NCBI GenBank assembly: GCA_017474845.1
Contig: JAFVGS010000020.1
Coordinates: 1 to 64,000, forward strand
DNA: 64,000 bases
Reading direction: 5' to 3'
Source: Prevotella sp.
GTDB lineage: Bacteria > Bacteroidota > Bacteroidia > Bacteroidales > Bacteroidaceae
Position numbers and translations under genes: made by a program. Shown piece after piece: positions 43,938 to 53,306 of the stretch. Numbering within the stretch: the first letter of the stretch is position 1; each line of letters opens with the position of its first letter. The notes beneath the pieces are model-generated. The model worked only from the letters and a program-made list of their open reading frames with translations. It was not told where the DNA came from and searched no databases.

Positions 43938-45080
43938 TCACCTCCTTCGTCCTAATTGCTCAATCACCGTCCGTTTCCACTGCACGAAATCCCCTGCCAC
44001 AATATGCTGCCGTGCATCCGTCACCAGTCGCAGGTAGAAGGCGAGGTTATGGATCGATGCAATCTGCATGGCCAACAGTTCCTGCGCCTTGAAGAGATGG
44101 TGGAGGTAGGCCTTCGAATGGATACGGTCTATCTCACAGCCCTCTGGATCGATGGGCGAGAAATCGTCCTCCCACTTCTTGTTGCGCATGTTCATCGTCC
44201 CTTCGTAAGTGAACAGCATGGCGTTGCGCCCGTTACGGGTTGGCATCACGCAGTCGAACATGTCCACACCGCGTTCGATGGCCTCAAGGATATTCTGCGG
44301 TGTTCCGACCCCCATCAGATAACGGGGACGGTCCTTGGGCAGGATCTCATTCACCACCTCAATCATCTCATACATCACCTCCGTCGGCTCTCCTACAGCC
44401 AGACCGCCGATGGATGCACCACCGCCATCGTTCAGCTTCCCCAGCATATCACACACATGCTTGGCCGCATCCTGACGCAGGTCTTTATACGTACAACCCT
44501 GCACGATAGGGAACAGCGTCTGGTTGTAGCCATAGAGCGGTTCTGTCTCGTTGAAACGCTTCACGCATCGCTCCAGCCATCTTTGCGTAAGTCCCAGACT
44601 CTTAGCAGCATACTGGTAGTCGCTCTGTCCTGGAGGGCACTCGTCGAAGGCCATCATGATGTCGGCGCCGATCACACGCTGGGTGTCCATCACGTTCTCT
44701 GGTGTAAAGATATGCCGTGAGCCGTCGATATGGCTCTGGAACTCACATCCCTCCTCACGCAGTTTACGGATGCCCGTCAGCGAGAATACCTGGAAGCCGC
44801 CAGAGTCTGTGAGTATCGGACGATCCCAGGTGTTGAACCTGTGCAGGCCCCCAGCCTTATGAAGGATGTCAAGCCCAGGCCGCAGATACAGATGATAGGT
44901 GTTGCCGAGAATAATCTGCGCCTTCACCTGTTCGCGCAGTTCGGAGAAATGCACGCCCTTCACGCTACCCACCGTACCGACGGGCATGAATATCGGCGTC
45001 ATTATCTTCCCGTGCGCGGTCTCTATCAATCCAGCCCTTGCATCACTCGTCTGGTCGCTATATTGTACTTCGAACGTCAT
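43938..45080 (-). CDS. tgt: tRNA-guanine(34) transglycosylase; zinc cysteines mostly lost
   Basis: 380 residues, TIM barrel. It exchanges guanine for the queuine precursor at wobble position 34. DSGGFQVFSL (about 92-101), the nucleophile region DCVMPTRNGRNAM (about 267-279) and MVAFDECPPGQSD-type segment (about 143-156) are present. The zinc-binding CxCxxC of E. coli aligns with EGCEID, so only the middle Cys is kept, though the later His (SIHNLAFY) remains. From memory this loss occurs in other Bacteroidetes too. The ATG overlaps the lon stop by 4 bp. Confidence 0.92.
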   Translation of the reverse strand: MTFEVQYSDQTSDARAGLIETAHGKIMTPIFMPVGTVGSVKGVHFSELREQVKAQIILGNTYHLYLRPGLDILHKAGGLHRFNTWDRPILTDSGGFQVFSLTGIRKLREEGCEFQSHIDGSRHIFTPENVMDTQRVIGADIMMAFDECPPGQSDYQYAAKSLGLTQRWLERCVKRFNETEPLYGYNQTLFPIVQGCTYKDLRQDAAKHVCDMLGKLNDGGGASIGGLAVGEPTEVMYEMIEVVNEILPKDRPRYLMGVGTPQNILEAIERGVDMFDCVMPTRNGRNAMLFTYEGTMNMRNKKWEDDFSPIDPEGCEIDRIHSKAYLHHLFKAQELLAMQIASIHNLAFYLRLVTDARQHIVAGDFVQWKRTVIEQLGRRR

Positions 45081-47617
45081 TTCTTTTCTTTCTCATCCTC
45101 TTCCGGAATCGTGAAGTCCAGCGGATGGTTCACGATTTCATTGGTGAGGGCAAAATCCCACACGTCCTGCACGTTCTCCACATAGTGGAACGTCACGCCC
45201 TTCAGATACACGTCGGGAATCTCATTGATGTCCTTCTCGTTCTCACGGCACATCACGATATCCGTGATGCCAGCCCGTTTGGCAGCGAGAATCTTCTCCT
45301 TGATACCACCCACGGGCAACACCTTGCCACGCAGCGTGATCTCACCCGTCATGGCCGTATTCTTGCGTACCTTCCGCTGGGTGAGGGCAGAGGCGATGGA
45401 GGTGGCGATGGTGATACCTGCCGACGGACCGTCCTTCGGTGTCGCTCCCTCAGGCACGTGGATATGGATGTTCCAGTTGTCGAAGATGCGATAGTCTATT
45501 TTCAGTTTCTCGGCATGCGCCTTCACATATTCCAGCGCGAGGATGGCACTCTCCTTCATCACGTCGCCCAGGTTACCTGTCAGCGTGAGTTTTGAGCCCT
45601 TGCCCTTCGAGAGCGACGTCTCGATGAAGAGAATCTCACCACCCACACTCGTCCACGCCAGCCCGGTCACTACACCTGCATAGTCGTTGCCTTGGTAGAT
45701 ATCTCGATAGAACGGTGGCTTTCCTAACAGATCCTCAATCTCCGTAGGCGTGATCTTCTGATAGCTGTTGGTTTCCCCTCCTAAGTTAGGAGGGGTGCCG
45801 TTAGGCGGGGTGGTCTGAACGCCCTCTGTCTGCTGCCTATGTGTGGTCTGATCCGCCTCCATTTGCCGCTTAAATGCTATCTTCCTTAGCGCCTTGTCAA
45901 TCTGTTTCTCCAGCTGCCTGACACCACTCTCCCTCGTATACCGCTCGATGATCATCTCGATGGCCGCCTTATTAAACGTCGGCTTCATACTGCGCGTCTT
46001 CAGGCCCGTGTTCTCCAGCTCACGGGGTATCAAGTGTCGCTTCGCGATTTCGTACTTTTCCTCTGTGATATAGCCACTTACCTCAATTACCTCCATACGG
46101 TCGAGTAGGGGACGTGGGATGGTGCTGAGGTTATTCGCAGTAGCGATGAAGAGCACCTTCGACAGGTCGTAGTCCACGTCGAGATAGTTATCGTGGAAGG
46201 CGTTGTTCTGCTCTGGGTCGAGCACTTCGAGCAGGGCAGAGGCAGGGTCGCCGTTGTGGGTCATCTGCGTCACCTTGTCGATCTCGTCGAGGATGAACAC
46301 GGGATTGCTTGAGCCGGCCTTCTGGATGCTCTTGATGATACGTCCCGGCATGGCACCGATATATGTGCGGCGATGGCCTCGGATCTCTGCCTCGTCGTGC
46401 AGGCCGCCCAACGACATACGCACGTACTTACGTTTCATGGCTGCCGCGATGCTCTTGCCCAACGACGTCTTACCAACGCCCGGAGGACCATAGAGACAGA
46501 TGATCGGGCTCTTCAGGTCGCCCCTCAGTGCCAGCACCGCCATATACTCGAGGATACGCTCCTTTACCTTCTCCATGCCATAGTGGTCCTGGTCGAGGAT
46601 CTTCTGCGCGCGCTTCAGGTTCAGGTCATCCTGCGTGTATTCGCCCCAAGGCAGACTGACAAAGGTCTGCAGATAGTTCAGCTGCACGTTGAAGTCCGGA
46701 CTCTGCGGATTCAGGTTGTCCAGCTTGTCGGCCTCCTTATAGAACACCTTGCTCACCTCATACGGCCATTTCTTGTCCTCGGCCTTACGGAGCAGTTCGC
46801 GCTTCTCGGGCGTCGACTCGCCGTTGCCCATCTCCGCCTGCAGGTTCTTGATCTGCTGCTGCAGGAAGTAGTTACGCTGCTGCTCGTCGATGTCCTCGCG
46901 CGTCTTGTTGCGGATGTCCGCCTTCAGGTGCTGCAGGTTGATCTCACGGTTCAGGATCTTCATCACGCTGAACAGGCGTTCCTTCACGTGCTCCATCTCC
47001 AGCAGCGCCATCTTCTCCTTGACGGGGAACGGCATGTTCGAACACACGAAGTTCATCGCCATCACGTTGTTCGAGATGTTCTTGATGGCAAATGTCGCTT
47101 CGTCGGGGATGTCCTCGCTCACGTTGATATACTCGTTCACCATGTTGCGCAGGTCCTCGATGGCTGTCTTCCACTCACGGTCTTTCTTCTCCGGCTCGAT
47201 GTCATCCAGCGGCTCCACGATTCCCTCCAGATAGGGCTCAGTCTTGATAATCTTGTTCAGATGGAATCGTCCCAGCGCCTGCACGATGGTCGTCAGGTTG
47301 CCGTTGGGCAGCGTTAGCTGCTTCATCACCTTGCCATACACACCCGTCTCATAGAGGTCCTCCTGCACGGGGAAGTCCACGTCAGGATCGCGCTGGCATA
47401 GGATGCCGATCACATGGCCCGTCTTCTCCGCCTTCTGCACCAGTTTCTTGCTGCTGTCCCTGCCGATGAGGATCGGTGAGACCACCCCCGGGAACAGCAC
47501 GAGGTTCCTCACGGCCAGGATAGGCACCGTGTGCGGTACGTTCACGTTAAGCAGGTCCTTCAGGTCCCCGTCAACGTCTGCAATCATTTGAAATGCTGTG
47601 TTATTCTGTTTACTCAT
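45077..47617 (-). CDS. lon: Lon protease with a repeat-derived insert
   Basis: 846 residues. N-terminal LAN domain (about 30-235), AAA+ domain with [13 protein letters not shown] (about 382) and LDEIDK (about 450), then the serine-lysine protease domain with catalytic Ser in [12 protein letters not shown] (about 735) and Lys in [15 protein letters not shown] (about 775). Between the AAA lid and the protease domain (about 595-625) is an unusual stretch containing [10 protein letters not shown], coded by a known type of intergenic repeat. It is the first gene of the tgt-lptG-DEAD-ispE operon. A -7 box lies at 47655-47662. Confidence 0.95.
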   Translation of the reverse strand: MSKQNNTAFQMIADVDGDLKDLLNVNVPHTVPILAVRNLVLFPGVVSPILIGRDSSKKLVQKAEKTGHVIGILCQRDPDVDFPVQEDLYETGVYGKVMKQLTLPNGNLTTIVQALGRFHLNKIIKTEPYLEGIVEPLDDIEPEKKDREWKTAIEDLRNMVNEYINVSEDIPDEATFAIKNISNNVMAMNFVCSNMPFPVKEKMALLEMEHVKERLFSVMKILNREINLQHLKADIRNKTREDIDEQQRNYFLQQQIKNLQAEMGNGESTPEKRELLRKAEDKKWPYEVSKVFYKEADKLDNLNPQSPDFNVQLNYLQTFVSLPWGEYTQDDLNLKRAQKILDQDHYGMEKVKERILEYMAVLALRGDLKSPIICLYGPPGVGKTSLGKSIAAAMKRKYVRMSLGGLHDEAEIRGHRRTYIGAMPGRIIKSIQKAGSSNPVFILDEIDKVTQMTHNGDPASALLEVLDPEQNNAFHDNYLDVDYDLSKVLFIATANNLSTIPRPLLDRMEVIEVSGYITEEKYEIAKRHLIPRELENTGLKTRSMKPTFNKAAIEMIIERYTRESGVRQLEKQIDKALRKIAFKRQMEADQTTHRQQTEGVQTTPPNGTPPNLGGETNSYQKITPTEIEDLLGKPPFYRDIYQGNDYAGVVTGLAWTSVGGEILFIETSLSKGKGSKLTLTGNLGDVMKESAILALEYVKAHAEKLKIDYRIFDNWNIHIHVPEGATPKDGPSAGITIATSIASALTQRKVRKNTAMTGEITLRGKVLPVGGIKEKILAAKRAGITDIVMCRENEKDINEIPDVYLKGVTFHYVENVQDVWDFALTNEIVNHPLDFTIPEEDEKEKK
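45774..45830. repeat. Dispersed palindromic repeat inserted in lon
   Basis: CCCCTCCTAAGTTAGGAGGG is a near-perfect palindrome followed by GTGCCGTTAGGCGGGGTGG. It is like the CCTCCTAA..AGGAGGG intergenic repeats I recall from many Bacteroidetes genomes, here translated in frame as part of the Lon linker ([15 protein letters not shown]). Confidence 0.7.
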
Positions 47618-47654
47618 ATTTCCTTTTTACCTCATTGTTTTAATAAATTGGCTG

Positions 47655-47662
47655 CAAAGTTA
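47655..47662 (-). promoter_or_regulatory. -7 element of lon
   Basis: TAACTTTG on the minus strand, 37 bp before ATG 47617. Confidence 0.55.
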
Positions 47663-47737
47663 CGAAAAAAGCCACAGATTCCACCTATTTAAATTATTAA
47701 TCTGTGTTAATCCGTCGATTCTATGACATAAATTGGC

Positions 47738-47745
47738 TATCTTTG
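47738..47745 (+). promoter_or_regulatory. -7 element of trmN6
   Basis: TATCTTTG, 10 bp before ATG 47756, so the leader is very short. Confidence 0.55.
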
Positions 47746-47755
47746 CAGACTGAAA

Positions 47756-48466
47756 ATGGCAAACGGATACTTCCAGTTCAAACAATTCACCATCCGTCAG
47801 CAGCACTGTGCGATGAAGGTCGGCACCGATGGAACGCTTCTGGGCGCCTGGGCTCAGGCGTCTGCTGGTTTATGTCGTGTACTGGACGTCGGCACAGGTA
47901 CCGGGCTCATCGCCCTGATGATGGCCCAGCGCTACCCAGAGGCTCAGGTTATCGCCATAGACATCGATGAAAAGGCGGTCTTTCAGGCTCAGGAGAACGT
48001 TTCAGCATCGTCTTTTGCCGACAGAATCAAGGTCATAGAGGCTGACGTTCAGACCTTTGAGGATTCAGAAAAATTCGATTCCATCGTCTGTAATCCGCCC
48101 TTTTTCGAGGATTCTCTCGTCTGTCCTGATCCCCAGCGCACGGAGGCAAGGCATACCGTCTCGTTGGGTTATCGTCAGCTGATAGCGTCCGCCTTCAGAC
48201 TGCTTAAGGACAACGGACGATTCTCCGTCATCATTCCAGCCGACTGCCGTTCACGTTTAGAGAGCGAGGCACACCTCAGAGGGTTCTTCATCAGCCGTCT
48301 CTGCAGCGTTCAGACCACGCCCAAGAAGAGTCCAAAGCGTTACATGATTGAATTTGCGAAACATCCTGTCAATGAGATTGATATCACCAACGGCATACTC
48401 GAGCAATCGCCACAAGTCAGGAGCGATTGGTATCGAGAACTGACTCAAGAATTCTACATCAAATGA
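47756..48466 (+). CDS. trmN6: tRNA1(Val) adenine(37)-N6-methyltransferase, TrmN6/YfiC family
   Basis: 236 residues. SAM-binding motif VLDVGTGTGLIALMMA (about 42-57), acidic IAIDIDEKAV (about 66-75), and catalytic NPPFFEDS (about 113-120), the N-P-P-F motif of N6-adenine methyltransferases. The N-terminal FKQFTIRQQHCAMKVGTDGTL start is the YfiC-type signature. Overlaps the next gene by 4 bp (ATGA). Confidence 0.9.
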   Translation: MANGYFQFKQFTIRQQHCAMKVGTDGTLLGAWAQASAGLCRVLDVGTGTGLIALMMAQRYPEAQVIAIDIDEKAVFQAQENVSASSFADRIKVIEADVQTFEDSEKFDSIVCNPPFFEDSLVCPDPQRTEARHTVSLGYRQLIASAFRLLKDNGRFSVIIPADCRSRLESEAHLRGFFISRLCSVQTTPKKSPKRYMIEFAKHPVNEIDITNGILEQSPQVRSDWYRELTQEFYIK

Positions 48467-49230
48467 AGACAACCATCATACAACTTGACATCGAGTGGGG
48501 TAGTCCCCTTGAGAACATCCGTCGTGTGGAGCGCCTTATGGCCGAAGCCCCAGACAGCGACCTCTACGTTCTGCCCGAAATGTGGAGCACAGGCTTCGCC
48601 ACAGAACCCGATGGAATCGCCGAATCCGAATCCACCAGTGTCTCCCTGGAATGGATGCGCACCACCGCCCGCCGATTAAACTGCGCCATCTCCGGCAGCC
48701 TCGCCATCGCATTAAGTAACCATAGCTATGTCAATCGTCATTATTTCATCGATGGCCGTTCTGGTAGCGAGACTTATTATGATAAACACCATCTTTTCAC
48801 TTACGGCCATGAAGACCGTTACTATCAGCCCGGCTCGTCCCATTCCATAGTTGAATACTGCGGTTTCCGCATCCTGCTTCTGACCTGCTACGACCTGCGT
48901 TTCCCCGTCTGGAGCCGTTATTCTGACGCCCTCCAGTACGATGCCATCATCGCCGTAGCCAACTGGCCCGAGAGTCGTCAGAACGCGTGGCAGATTCTCA
49001 CACGAGCCCGAGCGATGGAGAATCAGGCCTATCTCATCGGCTGCAACCGTGTAGGCGACGACCAGTATTCCCATTACCGTGGTCAGAGTGCCATCATCAG
49101 TCCCATCGGCAAGACACTCGCCAGTTGCCAGCCAAACAAAGAACAGACCGTCTCCTTCACACTCGATCTGGAAACGGTCTGCCATCAACGTTCAAAATTC
49201 AAGGTCCTCGACGACCGTGACATCCGGTAG
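48463..49230 (+). CDS. Omega-amidase YafV-like, nitrilase family
   Basis: 255 residues from ATG 48463, which overlaps the trmN6 stop (the longer frame from 48427 is not needed). The nitrilase catalytic triad is clear: Glu in LPEMWSTGF (about 42), Lys in YDKHHLF (about 107), Cys in LTCYDLRFPVW (about 141). Family members hydrolyse alpha-ketoglutaramate or alpha-ketosuccinamate in metabolite repair of the methionine salvage or transamination pathways. It converges on the primase-like gene with a 3-bp gap. Confidence 0.88.
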   Translation: MKTTIIQLDIEWGSPLENIRRVERLMAEAPDSDLYVLPEMWSTGFATEPDGIAESESTSVSLEWMRTTARRLNCAISGSLAIALSNHSYVNRHYFIDGRSGSETYYDKHHLFTYGHEDRYYQPGSSHSIVEYCGFRILLLTCYDLRFPVWSRYSDALQYDAIIAVANWPESRQNAWQILTRARAMENQAYLIGCNRVGDDQYSHYRGQSAIISPIGKTLASCQPNKEQTVSFTLDLETVCHQRSKFKVLDDRDIR

Positions 49231-49233
49231 TCC

Positions 49234-51642
49234 TTACTTGACCTTTTTAAAACTGTCAACTGTCAGCTGTAAGATATAGCCTCTCGCCTTCCACTGATAG
49301 AGCATGTTCATCGTACCCTCTTCGCTCATGCCGTTCTTCAGACGCGCATTCACCGCATCACGATAGGTAAATACTCCGTTTTCATCGGTCTTGATGTCCG
49401 CCAGCAGATTGCGTGGACCACGCTTGGAGGTTGGCACATTGTCATCGGCATGACGGATCATGTCACCCCAGATCTTCATCTTCAAGTAGAGGTCATAGTA
49501 GAGACTCCAGCGGCAGAACGACTCTATCGCCTTTTCCCATTTCATCCCGTTGGCGGCATAGAGCAGACAGGCCTTGCGGAAGGCATGCACCAGGGCTCGA
49601 TGGGAGAGGTTGTCGAACACACGGTCCTGCGAAAGACGAGCGAACTCGCTGCATTCAGCCTTCAACTTACGGGCCAGACGCTTAGCCTGCGGACAGTCGA
49701 TGGTACCTGTGGCCGCACTCAGGTTGTCGAGATAGGGTTTGAGGGTCTCGTCGTACTTCTCATCGTAGTTGCCGAAGATGGGAATATCCGCTCCAATCTC
49801 CGTCTCATGCACCGTAGCCAGCACAATCCTCGACAGCGGACCATCATTCAGCACGTTTCTGAAATAGTTCTGAGCCTTGGCGAAGGTCGTATTGGCGTTC
49901 CAGTTCAGAAAGAGGCTCACGGAGGCTGTCACACTCTGAGTACCAGCACGGTCAGCTCCGAAGTCATTGTCCTCGTCGTCGTTCATCTTCAGGTTGGTGA
50001 ACTGGTTGGCACGCCCTGAGGCGCCTTCCACTTTGTCCCACTGCTCCACCTCGCTCATCTTCACGTAGAGTGGGGCACCCTGGGCATCGTCCATACGCTG
50101 GATAAGGGCGGCACGGGTGATGTCCGACTTCACGGTCTGGATAATCAGGTCGTCAGGACGCTTGGGCTTCTCCTTGGTGGATGCCTTGCTGTTGTACTCC
50201 TCGTTGAACTTCTTCAGACGCTCACGGTTCTCAGCATCACGCTTCTTCATCGGAGCCAGGATGTGGTTCAGCGGCTGACGGGTACAGGAATCCTTGCCAC
50301 TTCCAGTCTCTGCCGCAATCAGACAGTTGATGCGCAACTCACGGACCTGGTTGTCGATGTACGTGAAGCCCAACTTACGAGGGTAGGTGGCCAACGGTGG
50401 GAACATCGCCTGCGCCACCGTAGGCTTGTAGACATCGGGCGTCTGCGAGGTGACTGCCTTCACCAGTTTCGGCAGCGTCTTGGGCATCTCAGGTGGCTGA
50501 GGGGCAGCAAAGAGCTTCGACAACTCCGACTGATGCTCTGCATCGTTCTCCAAATCTTCCTCCTGAGCGGTAGCAAATTCTTCACTATTCACTATACACT
50601 TTTCACTTCTTATCTTCCTGCTCTCACGGAAGATGCGCTTCTGGGCCAAGGTCAGCTTCTGGCTCTCGTCGTAATACTTCGTGTAGAAGTCCGACACCAG
50701 CTTCTGGATGTTCTCGTCCTGCCAGTTGTTGGGCATCAGCTCACTGAGCACGCCAAGGAACTCGTCCTTCTTCAATAGCTGCACGGCTGTGCTGAGCACC
50801 ATCTTCACCGAGTTATGACGGTCGCCCTCCACATTGAGGTCATCCACGGTGACACCTTCCTCTGCCATCGAGGCATTGAAGATGTATCTGGTGCGCTTGT
50901 CTGCCGGCTTCACCCCTTGGACTTCAGTCGTAGCCACAGCCTTGACTGTCTCAGGCTTCTTCAGCGGTCTGCCGTCCACATCAAGCCCACGATTCAGGAA
51001 GGCCTCACGACGCTCCTCGATCTCCTCGTCAGAGAGGGGCTTCAACCAACGCTCAGAGCGATACACCTCGTCGCCCGTCATATTAATATAACGTTCGGGC
51101 GTGATGCAACTCTCATCGTAGGGCACCTCGATCTCCTCGCAGAAAGCCTTCTGCGTCTCCTCGATGGTCTTGCCTACGGGCATGCGGAGCCAGAAGTGTA
51201 CCTTCTTGCGCGGCGAATACTCAATGTACTCTATCAGCTCCTGCCAGTCTGAGAGGTCATCGCTCACCAGTTCCATCGCTCGTTTGATAGCATCCTCCAC
51301 CAGCGACTCCTCGTCCACATCGACACATGTCCTGAAGGTGAAAGCCTCTGGGATGATGTCTGCCTGGGCACGATGGTTGTTGTTGAAGCGGCTGTAGTGC
51401 GGACAAACCGTTGGCAGCACGTCTTTCAACTGCTCCTGACCGTTGCGGATGTCACTGACCATTGATGACTCACGCACCTGGCTCAGCATCGCCTCTACCT
51501 CTTCGCCTGTGGCTGGCTGGGCATAGCCACGATTGAACTTCCTCATGACCTCGCCAGTCTCGCTGTCCTTCTGACGGGGATTGATGGCGAAAATGCTACT
51601 TGCAGTCTCCTGCATTCCTTTACTAACTTCAATTGTTCTCAT
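49234..51642 (-). CDS. BT4734/VirE-like primase-helicase-type protein
   Basis: 802 residues. The N-terminal part (about 60-210) resembles the BT4734/VirE-N fold of Bacteroidetes mobile-element proteins (HYSRFNNNHRAQADIIPE, then TCVDVDEESLVEDA). A second part holds a P-loop-like AAETGSGKDS (about 442-451) and a large DUF3987-like ATPase region to the end. Two dispersed repeats are inside the coding sequence: 50567-50610 and 49249-49274. Possible replication or primase function of a mobile element; unproven. In related genomes such genes lie with HU-like, smalltalk and amidase genes; here the HU-like pair is 49 kb away. A -7 box is at 51758-51765. Confidence 0.65.
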   Translation of the reverse strand: MRTIEVSKGMQETASSIFAINPRQKDSETGEVMRKFNRGYAQPATGEEVEAMLSQVRESSMVSDIRNGQEQLKDVLPTVCPHYSRFNNNHRAQADIIPEAFTFRTCVDVDEESLVEDAIKRAMELVSDDLSDWQELIEYIEYSPRKKVHFWLRMPVGKTIEETQKAFCEEIEVPYDESCITPERYINMTGDEVYRSERWLKPLSDEEIEERREAFLNRGLDVDGRPLKKPETVKAVATTEVQGVKPADKRTRYIFNASMAEEGVTVDDLNVEGDRHNSVKMVLSTAVQLLKKDEFLGVLSELMPNNWQDENIQKLVSDFYTKYYDESQKLTLAQKRIFRESRKIRSEKCIVNSEEFATAQEEDLENDAEHQSELSKLFAAPQPPEMPKTLPKLVKAVTSQTPDVYKPTVAQAMFPPLATYPRKLGFTYIDNQVRELRINCLIAAETGSGKDSCTRQPLNHILAPMKKRDAENRERLKKFNEEYNSKASTKEKPKRPDDLIIQTVKSDITRAALIQRMDDAQGAPLYVKMSEVEQWDKVEGASGRANQFTNLKMNDDEDNDFGADRAGTQSVTASVSLFLNWNANTTFAKAQNYFRNVLNDGPLSRIVLATVHETEIGADIPIFGNYDEKYDETLKPYLDNLSAATGTIDCPQAKRLARKLKAECSEFARLSQDRVFDNLSHRALVHAFRKACLLYAANGMKWEKAIESFCRWSLYYDLYLKMKIWGDMIRHADDNVPTSKRGPRNLLADIKTDENGVFTYRDAVNARLKNGMSEEGTMNMLYQWKARGYILQLTVDSFKKVK
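49249..49274. repeat. CTGTCAACTGTCAG repeat at the end of the primase-like gene
   Basis: AAAACTGTCAACTGTCAG (49249-49266) followed by CTGTAAGA is identical over 18 bp, and nearly so beyond, to part of the terminal inverted repeat at 56971-57000. It encodes the protein end LQLTVDSF. Confidence 0.85.
50567..50610. repeat. 44-bp dispersed repeat, copy B (inside coding sequence)
   Basis: Second copy of the repeat at 3842-3885, three mismatches over 44 bp. Read on the minus strand it encodes RSEKCIVNSEEFATA within the primase-like protein, in a linker before the ATPase part. The repeat has thus been carried into a gene without breaking its frame. Confidence 0.85.
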
Positions 51643-51672
51643 CTTTTTTTATTACTTTTGTTAATTAATGAT

Positions 51673-51684
51673 GAGACCGGTCTC
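51673..51684. promoter_or_regulatory. Perfect 12-bp palindrome
   Basis: GAGACCGGTCTC lies in the untranslated leader of the primase-like gene (its -7 is at 51758-51765). Possible operator or RNA element. Confidence 0.35.
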
Positions 51685-51757
51685 GATGCCCCTCAGCCAG
51701 AATTTGTGCACGGTTGGCAGTTGAAGCACCACAGCCCCGATTTTCGGAACTGCAGTG

Positions 51758-51765
51758 CAAAATTA
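51758..51765 (-). promoter_or_regulatory. -7 element of the primase-like gene
   Basis: TAATTTTG on the minus strand; leader of about 110 nt to ATG 51642; no clear -33. Confidence 0.4.
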
Positions 51766-51784
51766 ATAATAATAAAGATGGTAT

Positions 51785-51821
51785 AGAAAAAACCGAGGCT
51801 CCTATCATTTGAGGCCTCGGA
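51785..51821 (-). terminator. Terminator of the HigA-like operon
   Basis: On the minus strand CCGAGGC pairs with GCCTCGG (arms 51814-51820 and 51793-51799), extended by three pairs past a bulge, then TTTTTTCT. It ends the three-gene operon whose last stop is at 51875. Confidence 0.75.
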
Positions 51822-51874
51822 AGTATCATTTATAAGTTCAGTCGTTCAGTCGGAAGTTCAGTTTTAAGGCAAAA

Positions 51875-52522
51875 TCAGAATCCTTTCGTAATGAGGATTC
51901 TTTTCAGACTGTCTGCGATCTCATACATGCGTGTATAGGCTGTCAACCAACGGGTGCTGGCATCCTTAGGTATCATCAGTTCCCACTTGGTGAAGGGGAA
52001 GCGGAAGATGTCCTGAGTGATGTTGCTCAGCGTGGCCATATCCAGAGGAGCATTTATTTGTTCTAATCCCAGCGAGTCTATCAGTTCGATGAACCCCTTA
52101 TAGCGGTTCTCACGGATGTAACACACCTGAAGGTCGACAAACAGCCGGAACACCGCCCACCAGTGGTTCTTCTGACAGAACAGATCTTCGCCCTTGGCAT
52201 CCTTCAGGCTCATCAGCTCCTCGATGGCCATCTTCGCCTTCGACCACATCACGTGCTTCTCCATCACTATCTTCTCTGTAGTCTTCTCCGCTGAGATGTC
52301 ATCATCTTTCTTCTTCGGCACGTAGGGTGTCAGGCCTTTGCGCTGAAACACCTCTTCCACGTATTGGGAGAGCAACTTGTCGTTAGTGTGGATGGCATGC
52401 AGCAGGGCAGGGGTAGCCCAATGGTAGGTCTCCAGACTGTTGTCTGCATCCTCCATCAGTCCCAGCACCATCCGCAGCGTGGCAGGCCGCCGGCCTATAT
52501 AGAATACGTCGTCCAGCTCCAT
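51875..52522 (-). CDS. Unknown protein, third gene of the HigA-like operon
   Basis: 215 residues, soluble, strongly helical. No signal peptide or membrane segment. Segments such as WATPALLHAIHTNDKLLSQY (about 35-54), NHWWAVFRLFVDLQVCYIREN (from about 117; WWAVFR and CYIREN are its key parts) and KWELMIPKDASTRWLTAYTR (about 178-197) are rich in aromatic residues. I do not recognise the family. It starts 1 bp after the stop of the 260-residue gene, so it is translationally coupled. A terminator follows. Confidence 0.7.
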   Translation of the reverse strand: MELDDVFYIGRRPATLRMVLGLMEDADNSLETYHWATPALLHAIHTNDKLLSQYVEEVFQRKGLTPYVPKKKDDDISAEKTTEKIVMEKHVMWSKAKMAIEELMSLKDAKGEDLFCQKNHWWAVFRLFVDLQVCYIRENRYKGFIELIDSLGLEQINAPLDMATLSNITQDIFRFPFTKWELMIPKDASTRWLTAYTRMYEIADSLKRILITKGF

Positions 52523-52523
52523 C

Positions 52524-53306
52524 TTATCTCTCCTTACGCTCCAGATAATCGTTCAGGTCGGCATTCAGTTCGTCAACCATTTCCTTTAATGACGGATTCG
52601 CCGTCGTAAAGTGAAATAGGTAGTTGGAATTTATGTTCTGGTAAGCCCTGGCTTGGTTGACGACTTCCAGTAACACCTTCTCACTATCAATCTCTACTTT
52701 ATTGCCATTGACTGGCTTACCAAGTGGAACGGCAAAATAGAGACCGCCCAAGTCGCTCTCCAGATATACGACACCAGAATTTCCAGATATGGTGAGTTGT
52801 ATTTCCTGCTGATCCTCTTTGGGGAAATCAAGTCTGATGTTACAGCCGTGCATGGCATCAATCATCTGGCTCAAATCAAAGTTGTCATAACCATGATAGG
52901 TAAGGTACTTCATGGCCAGCAGATTGAACTTGAGATATGGCACCACCCTGTGGTTAGACGGACAGAGGCGGAAACAGTCTTCAACTTCTGTATCGCCAAG
53001 CACTCTTCCGTCTGCGGGAGCCAATGCACAACTCATGGCCAGTCCGTCAGCATTGCTTTCATCGTAGATATCGGCTGTGGCATTGGCCACAACAGGATAG
53101 CCATGGGTATCGACAAAACATCCATCTTTTGTTTTGTATCCATTCGATACTACGGTCAGCGTACCAATTTGCTCATAGATAAGTCCGTTCGGTTCTACGA
53201 TCAGCCAGTGCGGCTCGGGTAGGGGGATATAATGCGAATTGATGATCTTCATATGCGCGAACATTTTTATATTATAAACTTTGGTCACCCAAACTGTGGG
53301 GCTCAT
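52524..53306 (-). CDS. Unknown protein, second gene of the HigA-like operon
   Basis: 260 residues, soluble. The first part (about 15-125) has HYIPLPEPHWLIVEPNGLIY and a beta pattern; the second part (from about 130) has DLSQMIDAMHGCNIRLDFP and a C-terminal helical end (SLKEMVDELNADLNDYLERK). No catalytic motif or family is recognised. Its ATG follows directly on the stop of the HigA-like gene (TAG-ATG), so it is surely co-translated with it; the internal Met at about 15 or 19 is a less likely start. Could be toxin, sensor or effector paired with the HigA-like regulator. Confidence 0.7.
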   Translation of the reverse strand: MSPTVWVTKVYNIKMFAHMKIINSHYIPLPEPHWLIVEPNGLIYEQIGTLTVVSNGYKTKDGCFVDTHGYPVVANATADIYDESNADGLAMSCALAPADGRVLGDTEVEDCFRLCPSNHRVVPYLKFNLLAMKYLTYHGYDNFDLSQMIDAMHGCNIRLDFPKEDQQEIQLTISGNSGVVYLESDLGGLYFAVPLGKPVNGNKVEIDSEKVLLEVVNQARAYQNINSNYLFHFTTANPSLKEMVDELNADLNDYLERKER

